From: Megalobrama amblycephala
Taxonomy: Eukaryota > Chordata > Actinopteri > Cypriniformes > Xenocyprididae
Direction: 5' to 3'
DNA: 64,000 bases
Assembly (NCBI RefSeq): GCF_018812025.1
Contig: NC_063045.1
Location: forward strand, 15,434,919 to 15,498,918
Part shown: piece after piece, positions 34,847-45,803 of the stretch
Layout of the letters: the number at the start of each line of letters is the position of its first letter
Position numbering within the stretch: position 1 is the stretch's first letter
Made by a program: the position numbers and the translations under genes
The notes under the pieces: generated by a model
The model's database searches: none
Told to the model about the DNA's origin: nothing
The model's input: only the letters and a program-made list of their open reading frames with translations

Positions 34847-35142
34847 TAAAGGCAGGAACACACCAAGCCGACGCTGACGAACTAGTGGAGATGAAAGCAG
34901 ACTGTGGGGTTGGCTCACGTCGGCAGCGCCTGGGTCCAAAGTTGCCCTGACACACCAAACCAACACTCGACAGCCGACGGCCAAGTAGCACGTCAGTTCT
35001 GCGCCTGCGTAAGATTAAATGCCTTTCCGTACCAGCAGGTGGCAGTAGCTGAACAGCCAATCAGAATGATCAGATGGCCCGACGAGCTCCGACGCCAATT
35101 CAACATGTCGAATCGGCTGAAAAAAGCAGACGAGGACCAACT
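34847..35142 (-). mobile_element. CpG-rich MITE, copy 2 (reverse)
   Basis: Begins TAAAGGCAGGAACACACCAA and runs in the opposite orientation to copy 1 (2516-2850). It contains CCAATCAGAATGATCAG and CACGTCAGTTCTGCGCCTG. It ends at GAGGACCAAC, where copy 3 starts. Confidence 0.8.
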
Positions 35143-35536
35143 TAAAGGCAGGAACACACCAAGCCGACGGTCGGCCGTCGGGCAGTTTTTCTTCGTCGGC
35201 CGACTAAGTTTTCTCAGTGTGTTCTGCACCGTCGGCTGAAGTTGGTCCTCGTCGGCCTTTTTTTGGCCGATTCGAAATGTTGAATCGGCGCTGGAGCTCG
35301 TCGGGCCATCTGATCATTCTGATTGGCTGTTCAGCTACTGCCGCCTGCTGTTTCGGAAAGGCATTTCATATCACGCAGGCGCAGAACTGACGTGCTGCTT
35401 GGCCGTCGGCTGTTTAGCTTTGGCTTGGTGTGTCAGGGCAACTTTGGACACAGACGCTGCCGACGTGAGCCAACCCCGCAGTCTGCTTTCGTCGCCACTA
35501 GTTCGTCGGCGTCAGCTTGGTGTGTTCTGGCCTTAA
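35143..35536 (+). mobile_element. CpG-rich MITE, copy 3 (forward, most complete)
   Basis: Starts TAAAGGCAGGAACACACCAA, has a GTCGGCCGTC palindromic head and ends CTTGGTGTGTTCTGGCCTTA. The two ends form terminal inverted repeats (AAGGCAGGAACACACCAAG versus the mirrored right end). This copy best defines the element. Confidence 0.8.
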
Positions 35537-35880
35537 GCCGACGGTGCGGAACACACTGAAGGCAAAACACACAAAGCTGACGCAGACGAACTAGTGGCTA
35601 CGAAAGCAGACTGCGGGGTTGGCTCACGTCGGCAGCGTCTGTATCCAAAGTTGCCCTGACACACCAAGCCAAAGCTAAACAGCCGACGGCTAAGTAGCAC
35701 GTCAGTTCTGCGCCTGCGTGAGATGAAATGCCTTTCTATCTGAACAGCCAATCAGAATGATCAGATGGCCAAAAAAAGCAGACGAGGACCAACTGCAGCC
35801 GACGGTGCGGAACACACTGAGAAAACTTAGTCGGCCGATGAAGAAAAACTGTCTGACGGCCGACCGTCGGCTTGGTGTGT
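35537..35880 (-). mobile_element. CpG-rich MITE, copy 4 (reverse)
   Basis: It abuts copy 3 directly and runs in reverse. It shares GTTGGCTCACGTCGGCAGCG, GCCAATCAGAATGATCAGAT and a terminal GACCGTCGGCTTGGTGTGT. It lacks the segment between TTCTATCTG and AACAGCC that other copies have. Confidence 0.8.
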
Positions 35881-35929
35881 AACTGCACTGCAAATATTGC
35901 ATGTCTACTTTGTCTGACACACCAATTTC

Positions 35930-36250
35930 AGGTTTTTGAGGGGCCGCTTACAGGATACCGTTTTCAACACAAAAAAACGGACAACTTTATGCGTTTTTTG
36001 CCGTTCATTAACATGACAACAGCATTTTGGAGGCCTAAAAACGCAAATGTTTGAAAACGGATTTCAAAGTGCAAGTTTTTGAAAAAGGTACTGTTATCAT
36101 TTCTGTGTAAACTACATAAACGCAAACCTGTGGAAAAGGTGATGGCATGCACATGCATATAACGTGTTTAGTCGCATGTGCGTTTGGCGCGAGTGCTCTG
36201 TAAAAGAATGCGTATGTGCGCAGGCGTGTAGTCTTTATGAAATAAACAGT
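35930..36250 (+). repeat. GTTTTCAACAC...AAAACGGA dispersed repeat (copy 1 of 4)
   Basis: Blocks such as GGCCGCTTACAGGATA, GCCGTTCATTAACATGACA and GTGCAAGTTTTTGAAAA recur in reverse at 58950-59215, 63004-63335 and 63340-63716. It is non-coding and probably a MITE family with GGGCCGTTTACACGA-like ends. Confidence 0.7.
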
Positions 36251-36812
36251 TATGGAAATGTAGAAATTAAAATTAAAACTCCAGTCACCTTGTGAAGATC
36301 CAGAAAAAAGTCCGTTGGCACCTCAGTGACTACTTCACTCAGAGAAGCTGTCAAACTCAGCTGTCAATCATGACGTAAAACGTCCGTTTCTATAGCATCA
36401 AATAACTAACTAAAACCAAACTTTTTTAAAGAACGAACACTTGAACTAACACCAGCGTGATAAAAAACTGCCTAAAACAACAGAAACAGTTTTTTGTAAA
36501 AAAAAATATTTGAAGCGTAATTAAATTGTTTGTCTAACGTCCCATTAGAATACATGGAGAGGGCGGGGTTTATGACCTATACTGCATCCCGCCAGCTGGG
36601 GACGATCGAGACGCTTTGGTTTCACTTTTCAGGACTCGCGTGGCAAGCTTGAGATGAACATGCATCTTTTTGACAATATTGTCATAGACAAAATAAATAA
36701 ATAAATAAATAATTTTTTGGTACATCGTTTAAATTGTGTAAACGAACCTTGAGTCAAGTGTGTTTAAGAAGACATGCAAATTGTGTAGTACTCGGGGGGC
36801 TCCAGGAACATA

Positions 36813-36832
36813 AAATTTTACTTGTTTTGAAT

Positions 36833-36899
<67 letters not shown>

Positions 36900-37353
36900 C
36901 ATTATTTGCCTTCATGCCTGTGCTTTTTGAGTCCTGCAGTAAACAACTTTGTTTTGTGTGGTTTTGTTTTAGAAAGCAGATGGTACAGTAGAAAAAAATA
37001 ATTGACATTTTCTTGTGCAGACATGCTTGAGATGACTATACCAGATGCTTATGGCCAACAATTGCTCACTTGTCATGTCATTTTATTCCAAGTTTGTAGG
37101 ACCGAATTGAAGTATGCTGACAAGGCTGTCCTTATTGAAAGTTTTTAGGCAAAAATAGTCACACTTTTTAGAGAATCAGGGCTGGTGGTTTGTAAGTTGG
37201 TTGTTAACCTGAAGACAATTACACGGCTATTCCCCTCTGATTTATTGTGCTGGTTTTAAAAATGAAAGCATCAAACATTAGTTTAGCATGTCAGTTTTAT
37301 CAAAAATTGCTGTGAAAAGTTTATTTTGAACTTCCTCTTCACATCTGAGAAAA

Positions 37354-37390
<37 letters not shown>

Positions 37391-39270
37391 GAACCTTTAT
37401 CTGTCTTTTGAGATATTTTCATTAGACTACATAAATTAGAAAAAGAAAAAAAAAAGATTCATTTATAACCTTGCTTATGATATAGACAAAGAATCAGAAA
37501 AAGAAGTAATTCCAACACAGGTACTTAGATACATGCTTTTATAAACAGCATATTTGTCAGTAGTACAATATAAGAACAATATTCTTAACATATTTAAGAA
37601 TAAAACTATCTAGAACATAAAAATGTTGTGGATCCCCTTTTTTTTCATTAAATAAAACTGTAAAATGACTTTTTTTCTTTTTACAAAAATATCAAAAAGC
37701 TTTGTTTAATTATCGTTTGATTTACAGTAGTTGATGACAAATGATGGCAGTTTGCAATGTACATACAATGCTGCTTAAAATAAGACATCAAGGGAGCATT
37801 TGATCTGCTCAAACAGAGCTGATAATCTAATGAATTTAAACTTTGTGTTAAATAGAGATTGACCAATAGAAGGCAGTAAGGTTGAGCCTGATACCCTGTG
37901 TTCTTTAAACATATATGTCATATTTTAACATTAGGGGGCAGCAGAACAGCTTTGTAAAGTGCCTTCCTGTTTCATTTTAAGCGGCAGCACTTGAGCAGGG
38001 AAAATTTAGTGTCCAACGCCTCATTTATAAACAGACAATATAAGCAAAAGAACTCCATAACAAATCAAAGGATCAGTGACTTGTGCACAAAAAGCTATCT
38101 TTGTATTCGGTTTCCTGCTTTGTACTTGTATACTCATGCAAATGAACATGAAACAATTCATGAGGAGACATTCCCTTTTACACACTTTACATAGAAGAGG
38201 CATAAAGACATAAGGTATATGGTCACCAGTAATAAAATGCTCAGATTTTTTTTTTTTTTTTAAAGCAGTAACCTTTTAAGAGTTTTCACACATCATCTTT
38301 GATTAATTTAAGAACATGTTATATTGAATAAAAGTATTTCACATTAATTTAACATTAATTAAAACAGGGCACCAAAATGTACACACAAAACAGCCATATA
38401 TACAATAAGATACAAAATGTCTTCAACCCAATGTAAATACTGGGGCTATTGGTGTTTAGCTGATAAATATGTAATGCTTTATAAAGACAATGTGCTTTTG
38501 ATGTTGTTACTACAGTACCTTTGTATGTGTGTGTGCGTTTACTTTATGCAGGCATGACTCAGAAGTAGGTGGCAGTGTAATATAGGAGCACTCATTATCA
38601 GGCCTCATTATCCAGAGCAAATAAAATCAACTTTTTAAGTAAGATATAATTAAAGTTTTAATTCTTTAAACAGTCTTCTAGCAACCCAGTGGTTAACAGG
38701 TTCAGATTTGAAGCTAATCCAACAACAAATCCTTGTTTAATTGGCAGTGTGAAATGTATGCCCATGCCTACAAACCATTGGGCACTTAATTTGAATTGCT
38801 TAGGCAAAATGCAATAATGTACCTTTATTAACTTTTGAGGGAATTGGCAATTTCTTGGCAAGCAGAAAGCACCCATTTAATAATTATAACTATAACTAAA
38901 TTAAAAATGACTAAATCCCACAATGACCTCCAAAATATTAACAGTATACTTGAAATTTCTTTTTATTCCATAGGAAATTACAGGGTAATATTTTTTTAAT
39001 AGTCATTATGCATCACTACAAGCTTGGCCTTCTCACATGAGAAAGTTCAAATGGGTACCTAATGCCAGCCAGCCCTGCAGATGTAGATGTGTAAAATGTC
39101 CCAAGACACCAAAAGTAAGGTTAAATTATAAATAACTGCTGATGGAATGTACCTCTCAGTAACTACATTACTCCCTCTGTGTCTTAAAATCTGGACCTAT
39201 AGCTATATGCAGGACTGGTATTCAAAATAACAATATAGTGTGCTTTACCCCTTTAAACTGTGAGTCCATT
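36813..39270. other. Intergenic DNA and probable 3' UTR side of lingo3
   Basis: It holds a (TA)n tract at 36835-36898, an A-homopolymer at 37358-37385 and no supported coding exon. On the minus strand a possible AATAAA corresponds to TTTATT at 38962-38967, 300 bp after the lingo3 stop. LINGO genes can have longer 3' UTRs, so the true end is not determined. Confidence 0.4.
36835..36898 (+). repeat. (TA)n microsatellite
   Basis: An uninterrupted AT run of about 62 bp just outside the 36796-36812 inverted repeat. Confidence 0.95.
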
Positions 39271-41088
39271 TTATATCATCTTCATGTTAAACTTTCGTGC
39301 TCCTCCTTGACCCCCGCTGGCAGCAGGTCCATCTACCTTTCTGAATGAATACTCTACTGAGAAATTGTTCTTGTGTTGTCCTCGTCCTCGGCTCCACACA
39401 AACAAGAGAATGAAACAGAAAAGCACGACACCCAAAAACATAATACAACCCATTGCTGTGGACACCAGGATGGTCTTGAGGTCCAATGTGAACTTCAGGA
39501 AGACACGTGTGTCGTTTAAGTTAGTGTCATTAAGATCACCCACGTAGTAGGTGCGATTCGCTGCCAAAGCACCATCCAGTGGCAATCCACTGACTGTGAG
39601 GGTGGCAAAGTAGGTATCGTTGCCACCAGCATTGCTTGCTATGCAGATGTAAGTGCCGCTGTCTGTTACTTGGGCATAACGGATCTCCAACGTACCTTCA
39701 GGCAGGACAATGACTCTCCCAGTACTCTTGGTGGTGATACGTCGGCGTTGAGGTGAAATCCAAAAGATGACCGGAGTTGGGTCTCCTTCCGCTCTACATA
39801 TAAACGACACTACCTGGCCTTCACGTGCCGTCAGTTGTTGCAGCTTGCGGTTACGAATTTTGGGCCTCTGACAGGTGAAGTGGTCAAAGAGCGCAGAGTC
39901 CGAAAAGGTACTAAGTGCTTTTCCTCGCACTTCCAAGGGTGTGGCGCAAACGGGCGACTTTCCGTTGAAGTTGAGGGTCTTACGGCGCTGCAGGATCCAC
40001 AGTAGGCGGCAGTCACAGGACAAAGGGTTGCCATCTACACGCAGTGTCTCCAGCGTATTGACCGAGTGGAAGGATCCCTCCTCCAAGGTCACCAACCCAT
40101 TGTTTGACAAGTTGAGCAGTCGTATCTGTTGCAGGCCTCCAAGACCATAGGGCTGCACTGATATCAGGTTGGTACCAACTAGGTGCAGTTCTTTCAAACG
40201 GACAAGGTCCCGTAAGGCCCAGGACTCGAGAACCGAGATGGGGTTGTAAGACAAATTGAGGCTAGCCAAGTGAATTAGGTTGCGAAGAGCACCCGTAGGC
40301 ACGGTGGAAATGTTGGTGTTGGTAATCGAGAGCCAAGAAAGGTTGAGGCCTTGGAAGCTGTGCGGAGAAATATACTCAAGGAAGGGCCAATGGTCAATCT
40401 CAAGTCCCCGCAGTCCACCTAGTTTGCGGAAGTTCTGCTCTTCCAATGAAGCGATACTGAGGTAGCGTAATCGAAGAGTCACCAAGCCTCGAAGGTAGGA
40501 AAGAGACTGTCCAGTTATAGAAGTCAGATTGCACCTCTCGATGGTTAGCTCCCGGAGTCCCACCAATCCCAGGAAAGCCTTGTTTGAAATGTACACCAGG
40601 TCATTATCACCAACTTCCAAGTTGCGGAGGTTCCTCAAATCCTGGAAGGTGAAGTCTAATAAGATGACCAGTTTATTCCCACTTAGGTCCAGGGTGGTGA
40701 GGTTGCTGAGACGAGAAAAGGCACCCATGGGCACGAGTTTAAGCTGGTTGGCTCGAAGACGCAACACTCTAAGATTAAGCAAGCTGGAGAAGGCGTTAGG
40801 CTCCAATACACTGATGAGATTCTCACTCAAGTCTAGCTCCTCAAGTCTCGAGAGAGTCGACAATTCATTGTATTCCACCCAGCGCAAACTGTTGCAGCTC
40901 AGATCCAGCAGCCGTGTGTCAGCCGGGATGCCTGCAGGAATAGATCCCAGGCGCTTGTTCTGGCACATCACAGCTCTCTGATACGAGATACAGTCACAGC
41001 GCTGTGGGCAGCTCTGACCATGTGTTATGGATGCAGCGATTAGGAGCACAAGCAGCCCCGGTAAGCTCAGGCATGGACAACCCGCCAT
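39271..41088 (-). CDS. lingo3: LINGO3, leucine-rich repeat and Ig domain membrane protein
   Basis: A complete 605-residue type I membrane protein. A signal peptide (about 1-24) precedes an LRRNT cap (Cys 27, 31, 33, 42), about twelve leucine-rich repeats (about 55-350) and an LRRCT cap (Cys 358, 360, 381, 406). Next come one I-set Ig domain (about 415-500, Cys 431 and 482, with [11 protein letters not shown]), a transmembrane helix (about 540-565) and a 40-residue tail. The tail [11 protein letters not shown]... ending ARKFNMKMI, with [20 protein letters not shown] after the helix, matches LINGO3 better than LINGO1, 2 or 4. Many NxS/T sites are present (for example NLT 129-131, NDT 490-492). 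LINGO proteins are neuronal surface proteins; the ligand of LINGO3 is not well defined. ATG 41088 has G at -3 and +4. The whole coding region is one exon, as usual for the family. The a or b fish paralogue is not resolved. Confidence 0.96.
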   Translation of the reverse strand: MAGCPCLSLPGLLVLLIAASITHGQSCPQRCDCISYQRAVMCQNKRLGSIPAGIPADTRLLDLSCNSLRWVEYNELSTLSRLEELDLSENLISVLEPNAFSSLLNLRVLRLRANQLKLVPMGAFSRLSNLTTLDLSGNKLVILLDFTFQDLRNLRNLEVGDNDLVYISNKAFLGLVGLRELTIERCNLTSITGQSLSYLRGLVTLRLRYLSIASLEEQNFRKLGGLRGLEIDHWPFLEYISPHSFQGLNLSWLSITNTNISTVPTGALRNLIHLASLNLSYNPISVLESWALRDLVRLKELHLVGTNLISVQPYGLGGLQQIRLLNLSNNGLVTLEEGSFHSVNTLETLRVDGNPLSCDCRLLWILQRRKTLNFNGKSPVCATPLEVRGKALSTFSDSALFDHFTCQRPKIRNRKLQQLTAREGQVVSFICRAEGDPTPVIFWISPQRRRITTKSTGRVIVLPEGTLEIRYAQVTDSGTYICIASNAGGNDTYFATLTVSGLPLDGALAANRTYYVGDLNDTNLNDTRVFLKFTLDLKTILVSTAMGCIMFLGVVLFCFILLFVWSRGRGQHKNNFSVEYSFRKVDGPAASGGQGGARKFNMKMI

Positions 41089-41132
41089 GCCCCTTCCCTA
41101 CCTTACAGGGGCTGAATCACTGCACCTCACAC
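41089..41132 (-). other. lingo3: lingo3 5' UTR part of the coding exon, with splice acceptor
   Basis: On the minus strand a pyrimidine-rich tract ending GTTCTTGTCTCTAG directly precedes GTGTGAGGTG, so the coding exon likely begins at 41132 (AG at 41134-41133). It leaves 44 nt of 5' UTR before the ATG. LINGO genes commonly have untranslated upstream exons, which supports this reading. Confidence 0.55.
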
Positions 41133-42080
41133 CTAGAGACAAGAACACAAAAAACAGGTATTCATTAATCATGACTTTTGCAACTCTCAGCTATAATCAC
41201 TTCTACAGCACCATAAAATAAGCCAATCCATTACTCACCAACATTTATGTTTGAGCATGTATAACTATTTCTAAAGTTGTCCGTAAACGTAGACCGAAGT
41301 GGTGCTAGATGCAACACATTTTCAGACCAGTACAGATAAACAATTTTGCAGTCAAGTTAGTGTCTTTACAAGCAGTAAAACTGCCATTTTAATGAATTTA
41401 AACTCTTAATTAAATGAATAAGGCTTACTTTGCATACAGGGGTAACTGGGGTATTTCTGCTTTTCTATAAGCACCATCTACTGTCAGGGAGTGAATTTGC
41501 ATTTTCATTCACCCCATCTAACATTGTGTTCACATATAACAACAAGTTGGATGATGATGTTGTTCCATTTTTATAGATTTGGCTGAGAACAGGCCTTTAT
41601 ACTGTAATATTATGTGGCAGTTTAAACTGAAACATCAAGTGGTTAAGTTTAAATGCAATATGAAACAGAAACTTGCAACACATTTTCAGTGAAAATCATT
41701 ATGGTAAAAAAGAAAAAAAGTATGTCATCTTTAGTATGTCATGAGCACTTTACACATGAACTTTCAGAAATCCCAGATGGCTTAATCCCCTCTTTAACAT
41801 CTTTTTTATCTTTATAAGCCAAGAAATAAATGTACTGTATCAAGCTTTTAGCTAGGCATGGCTTCAGAGTCACTATGATTATCCCCAATTTCTGTTAGTT
41901 AGCATTTCAATAAAAAGACTAAAAAAAAGGATAAATATTTTAATGTTAACTTGATCCTTATAAATGTACAATCGAAGACATCCCAGTCAGTGCATTTTCA
42001 TTTAAATTTAGAACATTTTAGGCCCATTTAGAACATTTTAGGCCCATACTAGTGCTAAAGCTTAACATAATGAGACTCAC
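41133..42080 (-). other. Probable lingo3 5' intron
   Basis: This is bounded on the minus strand by a GTGAGT donor (GT at 42080-42079) and the TAG acceptor at 41134-41133. No coding region is inside. The repeat fragment at 41454-41515 matches one at 23696-23760. A short direct duplication of TTTAGAACATTTTAGGCCCA occurs near 42007-42045. Confidence 0.4.
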
Positions 42081-42250
42081 CTTGGGTTCAGAAGTTTATT
42101 AATCCCCTCTCTGAGCACCAGGTTATTGAACATTTGACAGTGACATTTCAAGATGTACCCCAGTACAAATCTTCTTCTCCCTCCCCCATCATCTCTGGTA
42201 ACTCAAACACATGACCAGCCCCTGGTTCAAACCCATATCAGTTGACACTA
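42081..42250 (-). other. lingo3: Candidate lingo3 untranslated first exon
   Basis: Minus-strand TTCTGAACCCAAG is followed by GTGAGTCTCA, a near-consensus donor. The segment upstream is unique sequence, with a CTGATTGGAC (CCAAT-type) box at about 42263-42272. The transcription start is not defined, so the right boundary is nominal. Confidence 0.35.
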
Positions 42251-43110
42251 AGAAGGTGTCCAATCAGTAGACAACTGCTTCAAACAATCAGCAGTGACGT
42301 GAGTGAGGTGAATAGAAAACTGCACCTGACTATGACTCAGGTGTCATGGGTCATGATGTCAGAAAATCATGAATACTAATATTATAGTCAATGATTAATA
42401 CCCTGCCACTTTTCTTTCCACCCCCAATATCTCTCCCCCTCATGAGATGTCAACAAAGCATATTTCAACAGCTTATTAAATTTAATTGTCTTCAGGAAAG
42501 TGCTCCCATATGAATTTACGTGCCACACTGATGTGCAATAACTCCAGATTGCTGGAATAGAGGTACCCTAACTATATCATTGCATAGTTAGAGATACATT
42601 AAAAAAATATTGCCCCCTAAAAAGGATCTTTTACACCAAAATGTACATTGTCAACATTTATTCACCCTCATGTCATTCCAAACCTGTATGACTTTTATTT
42701 TCTTTTAACGGACACAAAAGATATTTTGAAAAAAGATTCTTGTCCATACAATCAATATTAATAGAGCCCAAAACCAGCATTGGACCCCATTAGACTTTCA
42801 TTATGTGGACCCCCAAAAAAATTTAAAATATCTTTCCAGTGTTCCACTGAAGTCATGAGAGTGAGTAAAAATGAATCTGTAATGATTTTGAAATAGATTT
42901 TAGTTCCAATTTTAGGTTCATCTGCAATGGAATTTAAATGGATCTGGCCTTGACCCGAAAGTTGTCAGGAGTAAATGAGAGACACGGCTACCTCTTTGCT
43001 CTGTTGTTCACCTCAGCAAGGTAGAATGTCACCTGAGAATTACCTAACAGCTGGCAGTCGATACGTGAAGGGCAAATCAAGCAATTAGTGTTTTTTTCCC
43101 ATAACAGCTG
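42251..43110. other. Intergenic DNA upstream of lingo3
   Basis: It includes a decayed MITE copy at 42618-42875. The sequence 42250-42610 is unique in the window and may include the lingo3 promoter. No gene is seen. Confidence 0.4.
42618..42875. mobile_element. Decayed copy of the TTAAAGGG MITE family
   Basis: TTATTCACCCTCATGTCATT and CCAAACCTGTATGACTT match the 18759-19008 copy, with a GACCCCATTAGACTTTCATT block also shared. The ends are mutated. Confidence 0.7.
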
Positions 43111-43118
43111 TTGAGAGG

Positions 43119-43694
43119 TAGCCTGGTAATACCAGACTCTGCTACTTCACTTTGCTTCGTAGACAGAGTCTGGAATGGCATAATAGAGAAGTGTTTTCTC
43201 TCTCGCTAGGGGACGCTTGTCTGAAGTTTAAAATCATTGGTTACCCGTAAGCCAATCAGATACGTTTAGTTATGACGTATGTTATCCGCCTGTACAGCCG
43301 CATCGAAGCACAGACATCATGCATCGAACTCAAATCTATGATTGAACTTCCACTGTAAACCTGTTGTAAACACATGATGATGTGAGCGAAATACCGGAGT
43401 GAACATGGCTGTAAACGACTTTTGCAGATTATGCGAAGTTAATGCATCCCGAAGTTTGCATCCCGTGTCTCGTTTCCCATTTCCGCGGTCGTTTCGGTTT
43501 TCGATTTCTCTAACCTACAATGTAAAACTCGGCGCTTAGCATCTACGTCACGGCTCTCAGCCCGCCCTCTGTTCGTTGATTGGCCCGGCTGTTTCCAGAC
43601 CGGTGGCAAACACAAAGCTCTGACGCTGTATCAGACTGAGTACAGAAGCGAAATGAAATTGAGCGGAAGTAGGAAGTCTGACGTAGTCAGGCTA
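43119..43694. mobile_element. hAT-like MITE with preserved 8-9 bp target duplication
   Basis: The ends are TAGCCTG and CAGGCTA. Both sides are flanked by TTGAGAGG (43111-43118 and 43696-43703), and the identity extends to nine bases (GTTGAGAGG at 43110-43118 and 43695-43703). An 8-bp duplication points to the hAT superfamily. Subterminal regions are imperfectly complementary (CTACTTC and its mirror). The 576-bp interior has no transposase. Confidence 0.8.
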
Positions 43695-44202
43695 GTTGAG
43701 AGGCTGGTTATACATAAAATATCAACAAAAGAGAACATCAATGTTCTCAAAATATATCAAGAAAAGGAAAAACACTGCTGCAAAATCTACAATAGATGCC
43801 AAAAAGTGCATTTACATTTGACTTTTTACAGTGCATTTTAATCACACTTACAAATCTCTAAATTGCATTAAAAGCTATCAAATCAATTGGTCTGAAGGTG
43901 GTTTTTAGTGTGTAGTTAATCACATTAATCATGTTCTGTTCACATTTGACAACCACAAATATGTTTTGTCATTTAAAGTAAATTTAAAGTAAACTGAAGT
44001 ACATTTTTTGGGGGGAGTGCTTTGGTTGAGAAGTATGTTATATTTCTTTAAAATAAATCCCAGTGTTATTGTTAACTAAAAAAAAAAAGATATATATATA
44101 TATATATATAAAAATATTTTTCATATATTCAAATAAAGCTGAAAAAATATAAATATTAGACAAGAAACAAACTTAAATGAACATTTAAAATGTTGCCTTG
44201 CC
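43695..44202. other. Intergenic DNA, AT-rich
   Basis: No gene. A short (TA)n tract lies at about 44090-44110, preceded by an A-run. Confidence 0.45.
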
Positions 44203-44287
44203 AACCAAGCGGATCTCTCCCGCCATTGACTGCCATAGTATTTTTCCTACTATGGTAGTCAATGGGGGGACGAGATCCTGCTTGGTT
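44203..44287. mobile_element. 85-bp hairpin element
   Basis: AACCAAG (44203-44209) and CTTGGTT (44281-44287) close a stem whose inner arms CCATTGACTGCCATAGTA and TACTATGGTAGTCAATGG are complementary except for one pair, around a TTTTTCC loop. It is a compact self-complementary MITE. Confidence 0.85.
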
Positions 44288-44415
44288 ACAAACATTCTTC
44301 CAAATAATTTTCTTTGTGTTCAGCAGAACAAAGAAATTTATACAGGTTTGGAACAACTTGAGGGGGAGTAAATTATGACAGAATTTTCATTTTTGGGTGA
44401 ACTGAGTGTCACCAC
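44288..44415. mobile_element. Right half of a TTAAAGGG-family MITE
   Basis: ATTATGACAGAATTTTCATT followed by TTTGGGTGAACT matches the right arm of the 48785-49381 copy. The left arm is missing, apparently replaced at the hairpin element. Confidence 0.7.
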
Positions 44416-45423
44416 TACTTTAAGATAAGTATACTTTTTGGGTACTTTTATTGCAACTATAAGAAACCCAAAATTAATGCATCCTGTGGAGCCACACTAT
44501 TTAGAGGAAGATGAAGTGAAAAGGAAATGAAAAACATTCTACATTTTTGAACGAGTACTTGTCATGAGAGGGGAAAATGCGTAACTAGGTGGTGCTTGAT
44601 GTTTCTGTCGAATTCAGATATAAACAAGACCAGGTTTAATGATGAGAATGAAAAAATAGCAGCATAAGCACAGACTGAAATCGCACAAACATCAGAGAGA
44701 AAAGTCTATCTGGGATGGAAAAAAACAATTAAACAGATGATACAGACCGGGAGCAATTAAGGCAACCTAGTACCTTAATTAGAGAGAAAGCACATAAAAA
44801 GGAATAATGAATACACTGGAAGAAAAAAAAAAACTCTAGGGCAGGTGCGAGAACTCATGGAGGGGCCGTAAGCTGAAGGGAAGTGTGTGGAGGCGTCAAC
44901 TTTCCCATATATCACCACTGGATCTGCACTAGTTTAGTGCTGCTGATGGCACTCTTCAACTCACATCGATTTCAAATGCTGCCCACACATCTCTTTACAT
45001 AACCGTACATATCCTCCTCATTCTGTCTCTTGCTGCTCCGCAAGCCCATCTATCATCTGCAGCTCGGGGGAAAACCTTACAGTAGCCCGTGAGGAGACAG
45101 TCAGACAGGATGAAGCAGAGCGAGGATGAGGAAGGGGCAAATGACGGATGCTCAGGGTGAATGTGGACTCCCTGGAGGTGCCATCTCAAGGGGAAGTCGT
45201 ACTTCAGAGAGGCAACAGTACCCTTGGCCAAACAAAAACTGACAAGGGCATTAGCGTGCTGCTGGAGAACAGAAGCCAACTGAGACCAGGGATGTTCTCG
45301 GATTCAGCAGACGTTTGGGAGTTCAAGGAGATGACAAACAAGGAGCAGCGACTGAGAAATGCTGACATCATGCTGGCTGTGTGAAGAGCAAATGATTACG
45401 GCTTCAAGAATTTTGACCTCAAA
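44416..45423. other. Unique intergenic block, GC-richer in 44985-45385
   Basis: The sub-block 44985-45385 has no recognised repeats. It keeps an ATG-started 78-codon frame on the plus strand (45148-45384) and a 94-codon frame on the minus strand. Neither resembles a known domain. It may be a conserved noncoding block; I do not call it coding. Confidence 0.35.
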
Positions 45424-45632
45424 ATGACTAATGTCATTCCAAGCCTGAACAACTGGAACACAGAAGAAGATATTTTGAACAGTCAATGGGGTCCAAATGT
45501 TGTTGTTTTGGACCCCGTTGACTTCCATTGTTTTGACAAAAACATTATTCAAAATATGTTTTATCTTTTATGTTCCACAGAAGAAATAGTCATACAAGTA
45601 TGGAACAGCATGAGGATAAGTAAATTATAAAG
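45424..45632. mobile_element. Decayed TTAAAGGG-family MITE copy
   Basis: It shares AATGTCATTCCAAGCCTG, a TCAATGGGGTCCAA / TTGGACCCCGTTGA palindromic centre and GGAACAGCATGAGG with the other copies. Terminal bases are lost. Confidence 0.7.
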
Positions 45633-45803
45633 ATAAGGACTGGAAAGTAATCGAAAATTTTGACTTTAGATGTTAGAAGTCATGTTTCAACAGAACCCAA
45701 CGTTCCCGACCTCGGCGCTGAAAAAAATCAGTCCCACCCAAAAAACGCACCTCATTATTTTAAGCTGATGTTTGGAAAGCATGTTTAAACCAAATTTACA
45801 CTC

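Larger units (their letters stand above)
34829..36812. mobile_element. Outer inverted-repeat element enclosing the MITE array
   Basis: TATGTTCCTGGAGCCCC (34829-34845) is mirrored exactly by GGGGCTCCAGGAACATA (36796-36812). Between them lie the three CpG-rich MITE copies and a further repeat at 35930-36250. The outer pair may be the ends of an older element split by the array, or two separate opposed copies. Confidence 0.45.

Noticed and set aside
40529..40981. 150-codon plus-strand frame inside lingo3
   Set aside because: It is antisense to the leucine-rich repeats. The minus-strand frame has the full LINGO3 domain order.
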